DNA from: Hibiscus mutabilis
Taxonomy: Eukaryota; Streptophyta; Magnoliopsida; Malvales; Malvaceae
Assembly: GCA_019671005.1 (NCBI GenBank)
Contig: CM033718.1
Coordinates: forward strand, 28,102,508 to 28,166,507
DNA: 64,000 bases
Direction: 5' to 3'
This document shows positions 46,362 to 57,310 of this stretch, piece by piece. The position numbers were made by a program, and so were the translations under genes. The number at the start of each line of letters is the position of its first letter. The first letter of the stretch is position 1. Below the pieces are notes generated by a model. The model ran no database searches, was not told the origin of the DNA, and saw nothing but the letters and a program-made list of their open reading frames with translations.

Positions 46362-46925
46362 ATCGCCCACTAGCACTAAGACCAATCAATCATGTATCTA
46401 ATACCAAGAGACTTAGTGTGGCGTTCATGTTGCTGCTGTGTCAGAGGCTTTGTCAGTGGATTTGCAATATTGTCATCTGTTGGTACTCTGCATATTTCTA
46501 TATCTCCTCGGTCAATGATTTCACGAATAAGATGGTAACGCCTAAGTATGTGTTTGGATCACTGGTGAGATTTGGGTTCTTTTGCTTGTGCGATGGCTCT
46601 GTTGTTGTCACAATGTAGATCTATAGCATTTGATATGCTAGGCACAACCCCTAGTTCAGATATGAACTTTTTGATCCAAACATCCTCTTTTGCAACATCT
46701 CTTGCTGCAATATACTCGGCTTTTGTTGTAGAATCTGCTACTGTATCTTGCTTTGAACTTTTCCAGCTTACAACACCTTCATTAAGCAAAAAACAAAACC
46801 CGATTGTGATCGAGAATCATCCTTATCAGTTTGCAAGCTTGCTTTAGTATAACCTTTTATACTTAGCTCTTCCTTACCTCCATACATAAGGAATGTATCC
46901 TTAATTCTTCTTACGTACTTAAGGA
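46362..46925 (-). pseudogene. Copia RNase H
   Basis: The minus strand 46789-46559 reads VVSWKSSKQDTVADSTTKAEYIAARDVAKEDVWIKK and LHCDNNRAIAQAKEPKSHQ. The SKQ-x-x-x-A-D-S-T-T-K-A-E-Y motif of copia RNase H and the CDN motif (catalytic Asp) are kept. The C-terminal end toward 46380 includes TFLLRHHLIREIIDRGD-like sequence interrupted by stops. Confidence 0.75.
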
Positions 46926-47805
46926 TGTTTTTTACTGTAACCTAATGACCTTCACCGGATCTACTGGTATCGACTTGTCATACTTAGTGCATATGATATA
47001 TCCAGACGTGTACATAGCATGGCATAACATGATAGATCCAATGGCTGAAGCATATGGAATCTTACTCATGCGCTCTCTCTCTTGAGGTGTTGAAGGACAT
47101 ATTTCCTTTGAAAGCAAAATACCATGTCTCATAGGTAAGAATCCTCTTTTAGATTCTTCCATACTGAATCTTTTCAGTACTTTATCTATGTATGTATTTT
47201 GACTTAGTCCTAGAAGTCGTCTTGATCTATCTCTATAGATCTTGACTCCTAATATGTAGGTTGCTCCACCTAAGTCTTTCATAGAAAAACGTTTTCCTAA
47301 CCAAGTCTTTACAGACTGTAAGGTAGGTATGTCATTTCCTATTATTAGTATGTCATCCACATACAATACCAAGAATGTAATAGTGCTCCCACTAGTTTCT
47401 TGAAAACACATGGCTCGTCTTCATTTTTAATGAAACCAAACTCTTTGATTGCCTCATTAAAAATGAAGATTCCAACTTCGAGAAGCTTGCTTCAACCCAT
47501 AAATGGATCTTTGTAGCTTGCATACTTTTAGGGCATCTTTTGGATCGACAAAACCCTCAGGTTGTATCATGTACACATCCTCATCTAATTTTCCATTAAG
47601 GAAAGCGGTTTTGACATCCATTTGCCAGATTTCATAATCATAATATGCAGCTATTGCAAGCAATATCCGGATAGATTTAAACATAGCAACAGGGGAAAAG
47701 GTTTCATCATAGTCTATACCATGAATTTGACGAAATCCCTTAGCGACCAATCGCCCTTTGTATGTTTGTATATTGCCATCCATGTCGGTTTCCTTTTTGA
47801 AAACC
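46926..47805 (-). pseudogene. Copia reverse transcriptase, C-terminal two thirds
   Basis: Minus-strand frames 47783-47457 and 47411-46932 cover the polymerase domain: YKGRLVAKGFRQIHGIDYDETFSP, QMDVKTAFLNGKLDEDVYM, GLKQASRSWN, then VLYVDDILIIGND with the catalytic YVDD, and FSMKDLGGATYILGVKI. A frame break lies between the two. The N-terminus is cut at 47805 by a solo LTR and resumes at 51623. The Asp of QMDVKTAFL and both Asp of YVDD are intact. Confidence 0.85.
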
Positions 47806-47810
47806 CATTT

Positions 47811-50800
47811 TGTAATACCCCACTAATTAGTTGTAATACCCCACTAATTAGTTAGTGACCAAAATGAAAATAATTAAAAGTTGGTGGTTTTAGTTCAGTG
47901 ACTAAAATATAAACTTTGAAAGTTTGGTGGCTAAAGTAAAAAGAAGAGAAAAGTTTAGGGACAAGCATGGTAATTTTCCCAATAATTATTTTTATGTCAT
48001 AATTATACATATCACTTAAGAGTGTGAATCGAATATAAAAATTTTGGTTTGATCCGATGCTTCTATTATTGGGAAATTATAATTAAAGTTTAAATAGAAT
48101 TCGGATGATCGTTTGATCTCAAAATATTATAAAAATTTAAAGGGAGTCTTTAGAAGACCCGAGTAACATGATATTGTGGTTCTAAATTGTTTCTGATCGA
48201 TTTAGATTCGATTGAAATGCGGTATTTGAAATAGTGCATAAATGGCATTTTTGAAGATACAAGAATTCATTAATGGCAAAATGGTCATTTTACCCATCCT
48301 TTTTAAATATCTTTGGCTAAATATTAAAGAGAAGCATAGGTGTCAACACCTAATTGGTCATAACCCAAGGGTAGAATGATCATTTTACTATGAAGGATTT
48401 TTTTATTAAAATAAGGATTATTTAATGTCATTTGGCATAGAATTAAAGAAAGAAAAAGTTGTAGAATTCTCTCAACTTCTCCAAGTCTACCGTGAGTCTC
48501 CTTCAAGCTAGGTAAGAAAATTTTCAATTCAATTTTTGGCTTGATTTAGTTGGTTTTTGAGTTTAGTCATGAAACAAAGATTTGATCTCCTTTGAATTCT
48601 CTTTCATTTGGTATAATTTTCACATGGTTACCATGCTTCTAAGTTGAGATTGGTGATTATGATGGTTGAAGAACATGTTGAGTTTTCATGTTTTAAGGTT
48701 CAATCATGTTAGAAATGATGTTGTAGTGTTACTTCTATGCTTGAAATGATGAAATTCAAGGAAGAAAATAATAGGGACCAATTCGGCAAGTTTAAAAGTT
48801 AGAGGACCAAATCTGATTTTTATGTTTTTGGTGTGTATTTATGTTATTAATGATGTTAGATACATGAAATTGAAGTTAGAATGTTAAATTGATGTTGAAT
48901 CAAATTAGTGACTATTTTGACAAATTGTCAAAGTTATGTGACCAAATCAAAAATGAAGTATTGTATGGGGGCTAAATCTGATTTTTAGTTGTAATGATGG
49001 AGTTAAGGTAGTAATGTTGAATTGAGGACTAATTTGCAAAGTTAAGAAGCTTGAACCCTTATCTTTGCATTTTAGTGACTATTTAGTCAAAGAATGAAAA
49101 TTAAGGGAGAATTATTTTGAATAATTATTTGGTGAAGAAGGTGATGAGTTGGTGCTTTAAAGCAAGCAATTGGACTAAATTGAAAAGTAGAGAAGTAAGG
49201 AGAAGTTAGTATAAAAATTTGAAGTTTAATTATGGAAGCTGTGTAGAAAACTGGTTTATGGCAGCAACTTTGAAAATTCACCATAAATTCTACAAAAATG
49301 GTTAGATGGTGAATTTTATACCGATGTAAAAATTTGTTCGTCTAGTTTCGTGTCCAACAAACGGCAACTGATTTCGAGTTTCGAGTCAAAAGATATAAAT
49401 TTTTAAGTGACGAAAGGTCAGAAAACAGAACACCAGTCTGTTCCGAATTTCAGCACTGTAATTGACTTTGGAAATTCGCCATAAATCGTATAAGTTGAAT
49501 TTGGATTATTAATTTATATGGGTGAAAATATTATCGAATGTAGTTTCTTTCAGAACAAACGGAGTCAAATTCCGAGTTGTAGATTATTTTATAGAAATAT
49601 TTCTTTGAAGGTAGTGCAAACTGGCAGAAAATGAGAATTGATACACTTTGTATCTAAGGTTAATTAGTAAGCTTGAAAGGGGTTAATGGAAGTTCAAATT
49701 GGTCACTAAGGACCATAATGAGTTTTGGACAATACAAGGAAGACGTTTGGAAATTTTGTATTCGAATGAATATATTGGACAATATGTCTAAGATATTGTT
49801 AGATTGTGATCTAACAAATATTTTATTTATGTGATTTATGAAGTTAAGTTCGAATCGAGGTTCGAGGTACTATGAAGGAAAGGATCAATAGGACTTAGTG
49901 AGGCATACAAATAAATGGCCCAGGTGAGTGCAATTGTATACATGTCATACTACATTGATATTTTATACTTGATTGGGATGGCTTGCGAAGAGCCTACCCT
50001 AAATTATTGTTGCTATAATATTTATGTCATTAGGCATATGATTGACATATTGTAATATGTCAAGAATTTAAATATAAAATGCATTGACCATATGATTTCT
50101 TACATTGATGAAATTGGAATATTATTCCCGGTATAAACTGCCAACTATTGATATATATATATATAGATATATGATGCCATTGATGACTTAAATGATGAAA
50201 TAAAGCTCAATGTATGATATAGAGGTTTGGTAGTATAGTTGGCTAGCCATAGAGTCATAAACAGCTGTATAAAGATTCTAAGCACTTCAGGTAAAGTGCA
50301 AATTTTATAAATACTCATTGAGGGTATACTCGTGCAAGGTTTGGGTATATGGAAACATTTAGGGTGTTAAGCACTATGGTGCAATTTTATTAATACTCAA
50401 TGAGGGTATGCTCATGCAAGGTTTGGGTATACGGAAGCACTTAGGGTGCTAAGCACTACGGTGCAAATAATACACTATACTCAAGTAAGTATAGGGGGTG
50501 ACTCGTGTACATAGAATCTCTTAATTCGATACCTTGAGCTAAATAAATTGAAAAGAATCAAAAATGAAAAGAAACAAGAAGATAAGCTTGAAAGCTTGCA
50601 GATAGAAATGGAAAAAGGTATTGGTAAGCATTGAAAGCTTACGGGTGGAAATGGCAACGGTATTGGTAAGATCTAATCTTATCACTTTGATATCCATACA
50701 TGTTGTTACATGTCTATTTTTGTTAATGAATATGAAATGGTAAGGTGAGATCATATGCATTGTTATTTATGTACATTGATATTATGTTAATTGCACTTGA

Positions 50801-51617
50801 TTAAAGATTATTGCCTCACTAAGTATATACTTAGCGGGTGATGATGTTCAAGCGTAGGTTTTAAAGGAGTACCAAGGAGAGAGTAGCTGAGCATCATATG
50901 CTAAATTTGAAGGTATATCACTCTAATCACAGTTATGACATCTATCCTTTTTAATTGGATATACTAGATGGCATGTATAAATTAATTATGGCTTGTAATA
51001 ATTTGTGACTGAAGAATGATTGGCTTAATAACTCATATGATGTGGATAATGATCATGGTGAGCCTTGATACATTTCTAATAGTATGGAGGACTAAGTCAT
51101 TAGTGAATAATATGCTTATGGTGGAGAAAGACATAATTCTGTTCAAGAATCATACAAATGCAGTGGGTTTGAAATCAGCATAAATTCCATAAGTTGAATT
51201 TAAGAGTGAACCTTATATGTGTACACTGGAAACTGAGTCTAGTTTCTTTTAATACAAACGGTGACTAATTTCGATTTGTATATTAAAAGTTATGAATTTT
51301 TAATCGAGGAAGGGTCAGAAAAATAGGGCAACAAAATTCCAGAAAAATTTCATTGTGACGTGAATCTAGGAATTTCTTTGAATTTTTTTATGATGAATTT
51401 GAGTCATTAATTTATATGATTAAAAATCTGAATGAATCTAGTTTAATTAAAATTTTATGGAATGAAATTTCAAAGTCTATAAAATTTTATATAATTTTTT
51501 TAGAAAGGACAGCGCAGACAACCGATTTAACTTGGTTAGAAAAAAAATTGTTTTAAATTTTTTTAGTAACATCTCTAACTCGTATTTGGCAACAGATATG
51601 GGAAAAGGGGTGTTACA
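47811..51617 (-). mobile_element. Solo LTR (3.8 kb, TSD CATTT) inside copia reverse transcriptase
   Basis: The termini are TGTAATACCCC... and ...GGGGTGTTACA, with a perfect target duplication CATTT (47806-47810 and 51618-51622). No coding region is present. On the minus strand it starts TGTAACACCCCTTTTCCC..., as Del/Tekay-type LTRs do, so minus orientation is likely. Its left terminus is duplicated: the first 21 bases occur twice in tandem (47811-47831 and 47832-47852). Inside, a ~85-bp unit repeats at 50280, 50369 and 50451 (AAGCACT...AGGTTTGGGTATA...TTAGGGTG). A motif TAGTTTC-TT...ACAAACGG occurs near 49338, 49540 and 51240. Confidence 0.88.
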
Positions 51618-51622
51618 CATTT

Positions 51623-52021
51623 GCACCCTATGGGCTTAATTCCTTCGGTTGTGTCAACCAAAGTCCATACTTGGTTTTCTGACATGGAATCCATCTCGGA
51701 TTTCATGGCTTCTAGCCATTTCTCAGAGCCTGGGCTCTCTACAGCTTCCCGATAAGTCCTAGGCTCATCTTGGTCCATGAGAAGAACATCTCCATGCAAT
51801 GTGACAAGAAATCCATATCTCTCAAGTGCATTGTGTTCTCTCATAGACCTTCGCAGTGGTTGTGTTTCAAGAACATCTTCATGCAATGTGACAAGAAATC
51901 CATATCTCTCAAGTGCATTGTGTTCTCTCATAGACCTTCGCAGTGGTTGTGTTTCAAGAACGATTGGATGCTCCTCAACTATTTGTGGAACTTGTTGTTG
52001 TTCAATCTCTGGTTCTATGAT
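51623..52021 (-). pseudogene. Copia reverse transcriptase N-terminus and linker with an 87-bp duplication
   Basis: The minus-strand frame (51931-51622) reads REHNALERYGFLVTLH twice in tandem, then DEPRTYREAVESPGSEKWLEAMKSE and NQVWTLVDTTEGIKPIGCK, the conserved opening of copia reverse transcriptase. The frame runs into the solo LTR at 51617. The duplicated segment is the linker between integrase and reverse transcriptase. Confidence 0.8.
51790..51966 (-). repeat. 87-bp in-frame tandem duplication
   Basis: ATGCAATGTGACAAGAAATC recurs at 51794 and 51881, exactly 87 bp (29 codons) apart, with only one or two differences between units. The reading frame is preserved. Confidence 0.9.
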
Positions 52022-52800
52022 CTATGGTTGATCTTGAATTTCCTCATGTTCAATATTTCTCTCACTTCCTTTTCTGAAAATAAATTCTCTTTCGAGGAAG
52101 ACTCTCGTTCGAGCAACAAACACTTTGTTCTCAGATGGATTGAAGAAATAGTATCCTTTTGTTTCTTTAGAATACCCTACAAAATTACACTTATGAGATT
52201 TAGGTTCGAGTTTTGTATACATATGATGTTTAACATAAACTTCGCATCCCCAAATTTTCATAAAAGACATACTAGGACGTTTCCTAGTCCACATCTCATA
52301 TGGTGTCTTTTGAATCGATTTAGATGGAACACAATTTAGTGTGAAAGTGGTTGTTTCTAGCACATGTCCCCAAAAAGATGTTGGAAGATCAGCATGACTC
52401 ATCATTGACTAAACCATATCTAAAAATGTTCGATTTCTCCTTTTAGAGACTCCATTGTGTTGTGGAGTACCTGGAGGTGTATGTTTTGAGACAATCCCAC
52501 ATCCTTTAAGAAGTTCATCAAACTCTAGGCTTAAGTATTCTCCTCCTTGATATGATCGAAGAGCTTTGATACTCTTTCCTAATTGGTTTCGTACTTCATT
52601 CTTAAATTCCTTAAACTTTTCAAGGGCTTCAGATTTTTGATGCATTAGGTAAACGTACCCATATCTACTAAAGTCGTCAGTGAAAGTAATGAAGTATTGA
52701 AACCCTCCCCTGGCTTGTGTATTCATCAGTCCACATACATCACAATGTAATAGACCTAATAAATTACTTGCTCGTTCATTTTTTACTGTCAAACGGTGAT
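52022..52800 (-). pseudogene. Copia integrase (two catalytic residues replaced)
   Basis: Two minus-strand segments in one frame, separated by a single stop at 52406-52408. The core (52792-52409) reads LLGLLHCDVCG (first Asp kept) and FTDDFSRYGYVYLM. It continues LRSYQGGEYLS, where the family has S-D-x-G-G-E-Y, and NGVSKRRNRT, where the family has V-S-E-R-R-N. The second Asp and the Glu of the D-D-E triad are therefore replaced by Tyr and Lys. The C-terminal part (52405-52022) has WGCEVYVKHH, KCNFVGYSKETKGYYFFNP and VFVARTRVFLEREF. The enzyme should be inactive. Confidence 0.85.
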
Positions 52801-53244
52801 TTGGTCATTTTTCCCATTAAGCAAGGTTCACAAATATCTAATTGTTTGTAAAACAAAAGAATCCAAAAATCCATCTTTATGAAGTTTTGATATGCGTTTC
52901 TCACTTATATGACCCAAGCAACAATGTCAGAGATAAGTTTGATTAGAGTCGTTTGTTTTTTATCTTTTCGTATTTATGTTATATATGGAATTGTCTTGAT
53001 CTAAGATATAGAGGCCATTGATTAATTGAGTCATACCATAAAAAACATTATTGAGGGAAAAAGAACAACTATTATTCTTAATAATAATCTCAAAACCAAT
53101 CTTGTCCAAACAAGAAATTGAAATAATGTTTTTAGTCAAACTAGGTACGAAATAACAATCCTCTAAATATAAAACAAGTCCACTAGGTAATGACAAAGTA
53201 TATGTTCCTATAGCTAATGCAGCAACTTTGTCTCCATTTCCAAC
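52801..53244 (-). pseudogene. Copia protease C-terminus and pre-integrase region
   Basis: The minus frame 53196-52960 reads SLPSGLVLYLEDCYFVPSLTKNIISISCLDKIGFE and SFSLNNVFYG, the usual region between protease and integrase zinc-binding domain. Around 52920-52800 the GAG-pre-integrase zinc-binding part (CHIR...HK, S-K-L-H-K-DG) is present in broken form. The upstream junction with gag/protease has a single TGA near 53243-53245. Confidence 0.65.
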
Positions 53245-54207
53245 TCATAGGTCCACATCTCCTTTTGCCAATTTTCTACTCTTTTTTAGTCCCTGTAAAG
53301 AAGTACAAATGTGAAAACCACAACCGGTATCTAATACCCAAGAAGTAGATGTTGATATATTAATATCAATAACATAAATACCTGATCCAGACTGTCCATT
53401 TTCTCTTGCATTCCTGATGTCCTCAAGATAGACAAGGCAGTTTCGCTTCCAATGTCCAGCGTTGTTGCAATGGAAACACTTTCCCTCTTTTGCGACTCCT
53501 CCTTTGGGTTTCAATGCAGCCTTTCCTTTGTTGGGCTTTGGCTTTGCCTTGGTGTTGGGCTTTCCTTTTTTGTTATCTTTTCGGGCCAACAAAATAGGTT
53601 TGCAGCCAACCTTTTTCATGTTGTTCTCAGCTGTTCTTAACAGACCAAGCAACTGGGGTAACGATTTGTTAATTTCATTCATATTGAAATTAAGAACAAA
53701 CTGATTAAAACTATCCGGCAATGATTGTAGGATAACATCAGTAGCCAATTCAACACTTAGAGGGAAGCCCAACTTTTCCAGGGTCTGAATATACCCTATC
53801 ATTTTGAGAACATGAGTTCCCACTGGAGTTCCCTCAATCATCTTGCATAGAAACAAAGCCTTAGAGGTCTCATACCTCTTTTGACGAGCTTGCCCCTCAT
53901 ATAATTCCTTGAGATTTTTAACCATCTCATAGGGAACCATGTCCTCATGTTGCTTCTGAAGCTCAGGGGTCATGGTCGCAAGCATCAAACAACCGACATC
54001 TACCATGTCACTTGAGTATTTTTCAAAGTCTTCCAATTCATCTTTAGAGGCATCATCTACTGGCTTTTTAGGGACAGGTTCTTCGATGACTGTTAGTTTC
54101 CGTTCTTGTTTGAGGACAATCTTCAAATTGCGAAACCAGTCAAGGAAGTTCAAGCCATTTAATTTGTCCTTCTCAAGGACGGATCGCAATGATAATGTGT
54201 TTGCCAT
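53245..54207 (-). CDS. Copia gag and protease start (320-residue open frame)
   Basis: This is the best-preserved transposon ORF here, starting at ATG 54205-54207. Residues 1-205 are the copia gag capsid region (SLRSVLEKDKLNGLNFLDW, LATMTPELQKQ, KRYETSKALFLCKM, QSLPDSFNQFVLNF). A Lys/Pro-rich basic stretch (209-239) and a CCHC zinc knuckle follow (Cys244, Cys247, His252, Cys257). The protease active site DTG is at 293-295 (WVLDTGCGFHIC). The frame then ends in TGA; the family commonly has Arg there, so CGA-to-TGA is likely. It would build the particle and process the polyprotein. Confidence 0.85.
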   Translation of the reverse strand: MANTLSLRSVLEKDKLNGLNFLDWFRNLKIVLKQERKLTVIEEPVPKKPVDDASKDELEDFEKYSSDMVDVGCLMLATMTPELQKQHEDMVPYEMVKNLKELYEGQARQKRYETSKALFLCKMIEGTPVGTHVLKMIGYIQTLEKLGFPLSVELATDVILQSLPDSFNQFVLNFNMNEINKSLPQLLGLLRTAENNMKKVGCKPILLARKDNKKGKPNTKAKPKPNKGKAALKPKGGVAKEGKCFHCNNAGHWKRNCLVYLEDIRNARENGQSGSGIYVIDINISTSTSWVLDTGCGFHICTSLQGLKKSRKLAKGDVDL

Positions 54208-55784
54208 AAATCTACAATGATAAAATATGTTTTATAAGTACCTATTTATCATGTTTATAAAGTAATAACATTCCCACTATTAAAAACCCTCAAAATTGAA
54301 AAACTTGCTAAAAGTATTTCTAGTGGTAAGGATCCATATTTCATTTTATTCTAAGTAAGTTTTGGCTTTACTCCTAGAATTCAATTATTTAGGTAAGCAA
54401 TACTTGCTAATTACATCTCATGTAATTCCTATATTTGATGAACAACTATTTGTCCAAAAAAAAAGTTCATATGGTCTAATAGAAAGAACAATAATGAACA
54501 GTGCACTAGGTAGGTAACTTATGTAAGAGAGGTGGTGTACAGGGCACGCTTAAATACCAAGTCTTTCAAAGAACCAATCCTATACATGCACTTTTGTATT
54601 ATTTTTTAGTCACTAAAGTTCTTGAACAATCACTAGTCTTTAGGTTTCTAATGTTAATAGAACAACCTAGTTTAACCAATATTACTACCAGTGAATATCA
54701 CTTGCTTATTTTTCACGTTTAACCAGGATAGATCTAAGTATTTTGCTTTGGCAAAACCTACAAAGTATCGATCGAGGTTTTAACAATGGCTAATATTGGA
54801 TGACTAATTTTAATTAAATATGGGGGGTTTTGTTATATTAATCTCACCATTCTATTATGATCTAATCAGTTACCATCAAGCTAAAAAACATACATTGTAT
54901 CACATCATGTAAAGCAGTAAATATAAATGCAATGGTTATAGCCCTTAAAACTAAGCTGGCCCATCCCAAGCCAATGGGAGAACCAAAATTACTAAAGATA
55001 GAACTTGCTTCTGAAGCACCTAATCCACCTTTGATCGGCCCAACAATATGTTCCTTTGGTCCATACTTTCTCCGTAAATATTACAATTTTTCAGAAACTC
55101 GTTGTACATACGAGGGAGTAAGATGAGAAGAGAATTACAATAGAAGAAAGAAAGGCATGACACACAGGCCTTATCTATATAAAACCAAAGTAAATATGCT
55201 ATTTAGGCTATAACAATGCATTTCAAACACCGTGCATATCATCCAAAACATACACATGTTTTATCTTGTTAATTAAGATTACCTAAATAGTTCATACGAC
55301 CTTTGTTGCCGACGCGGTCTGACAGATCTGGGGCCGTCTGGTCCGCCCATAGAGTGCGGACCTAGAGGTCCCTGTATGCCGGGAAAATTTTAAATTTTGG
55401 AACTTCGATTACTATGGGAAAACCTCACGATTTGATAACTTTTATCAATAGATTCATGTTTTTGGGATTTTTCAATCCCTAAGGTTTTTCACTCTAGAGC
55501 AACCATTATTCCTCTGCCAAAAACGATCTGCTATCTTAACCACATGTTCATCATGTCAACTATTAACATATGATTATCGAAAGCTTACCGCAACAAACAC
55601 ATGATTAACACTTAACCATCAATCATAAAAACTTGTTAAAATAGATTAACATATTAATCGCAACTGGATTCAATTTCTACGTATCGCACAAACATCACAT
55701 ACTCATCAAAACAGAAAAGGTAAAACATGCATCTCATACAAAAACATCATCCAAGTATTTAAGTCTGAATTTGTATCGTACAAG
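54208..55784 (-). other. Copia 5' leader (untranslated)
   Basis: About 1.6 kb lies between primer site and gag start on the minus strand. It is mostly AT-rich with no credible coding frame. A GC-rich segment at 55310-55385 holds a perfect hairpin, GGTCCGC (55340-55346) and GCGGACC (55356-55362) with a 9-base loop. RNA signals for packaging or dimerisation are expected in such leaders but cannot be assigned from sequence alone. Confidence 0.5.
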
Positions 55785-55798
55785 TGGCACTGATACCA
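55785..55798 (-). other. Copia primer binding site (initiator tRNA-Met type)
   Basis: On the minus strand, the LTR end CAACA is followed by GTGGTATCAGTGCC. TGGTATCAG matches the complement of the plant initiator tRNA-Met 3' end (family consensus TGGTATCAGAGC), with differences at the last positions. Confidence 0.8.
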
Positions 55799-55799
55799 C

Positions 55800-57305
55800 T
55801 GTTGAGAAACGCTAGTACACCCTATGGCGCCGCGGAAAAATTATCCTGCGTAGTCCACCAATGATCCATGTACAAGGGACGAATTCAGAGTGATAAAGGA
55901 TGAAACGTTACCTTAATAAATCTAGAATCTATAAATTCGTAGGGAATTCAGAATAACCAAATCGAACCTGAGTTGTCACAATAGCATTCTGACCTCTACG
56001 CAGTCCACCCGAATGAAACAAACAATATTTTCTCTTCTCTAACTATTAGAGAGGTTTTTCAAAAACAAGAGATGAATGGTTGCTAGACCTTATGCCTTTA
56101 TATAGCATTTAAAAACCTAATTCTAATTAAATTCGCATTCTTAACTATACAATATATTTAACCGAATATAATTAAATATGTAGAATCTGATTCTACTTTA
56201 ATTAGGTTTCTTTTAGAGATATATATATACTTTAATCATATTTGATAATTACAATAACTTATCAAATATTAACATATATATAAACGAAATTATCTATAAT
56301 TACAATAATTATAAAAATTTCAGTTTCTCACTAATTACGTGTACAACAAGTTTGTACACATGCTATCTAATCGATATTTGTCTATTTCAATAATAGGGTG
56401 TGACCCTTTTAGGTTCATGTAACGTTAACAGTAATATCTAGAACAATTATAATATTACAAGCAATGAGTGGCATCTAGCAATACATCATTGCTACCTAAG
56501 TTACATGAAATCGTGGTTCGATTTAACCTTTTTCCGTGATTAACTTCTTTTATGTATTTCATCCTTTTGTCCTCATATCTAGATCGGACACAAGTCATTG
56601 ATTAGTCACACTTGTATAGTCCATCTAATGTTTCTTGATATCTTGAGTAGACTATTATAAACGAATAATTATGATATCCCATATCAATTTATTCGAGCAT
56701 GGCCATGCATTTTCTAGTCTCACTCAATCAAGTGGCCTATGATATTACTCATATTATGTATGAGGGACAAATCCTATCTTGATCAACCATATTTCGCTAC
56801 ATGGATTATGACATATCCAATATCAGTCGTTATAGTGTAGTCAGTTACGACACACGTTTGACCGTATCAAAATATGTCACTCACGATGTTGAAATAATGA
56901 TGATCTCAAGTCTGAGGATCATACATGCAGTTATCACCATAAGCAATGTTGTAGCTGTCACATAATAATCCAAGAAACATGCTCATAGCGGGTCAGTCCA
57001 GTATGTTATTCCCTAACACATACTTATGTATTGATTTTGACATCTCCATGTTAATGACAACATTTTGTCATCAATCAACTACATATTAGTCTTAATACAT
57101 TATTGTTGTCCAAGCCCACAATAATTCTTGACTAAGGACATTCAAGAATAACTATTTATTCTAAGGACTTTATTATAATTCAGTTTATTTATAGATACAC
57201 AGAATAAGACTGAAATAATAATAATGGCTTTATATTAATAAACAAGATAAAATAAGTATGTCTTTTACAACCATCTTATGATTGGTCTTTGGGCTTACTC
57301 CAACA
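55800..57305 (-). repeat. 5' LTR of the copia element
   Basis: 1506 bp, starting TGTTGAGAAACGC on the plus strand and ending TTACTCCAACA. It is paired with 44849-46361. Confidence 0.9.
56097..56104 (-). promoter_or_regulatory. TATA box of the copia 5' LTR
   Basis: On the minus strand, GCTATATAAAGGCA is a strong plant TATA box. It is conserved at 45146-45153 in the 3' LTR. Transcription would start about 30 bases downstream on the minus strand, near 56070, leaving about 270 bases of R-U5. Consensus match only. Confidence 0.6.
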
Positions 57306-57310
57306 GTCCC

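Larger units (their letters stand above)
44849..57305 (-). mobile_element. Complete Ty1/copia retrotransposon (12.5 kb with nested LTR, TSD GTCCC)
   Basis: LTRs 44849-46361 and 55800-57305 flank minus-strand gag, protease, integrase, reverse transcriptase and RNase H, in copia order (integrase before reverse transcriptase). The target duplication GTCCC is perfect (44844-44848 and 57306-57310). The primer site and polypurine tract are both present. LTRs differ by roughly 28 positions in their first ~315 bases by eye and less further in, so the insertion is not recent. It lies inside gypsy reverse transcriptase coding DNA and is itself split by a 3.8-kb solo LTR. Confidence 0.92.
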
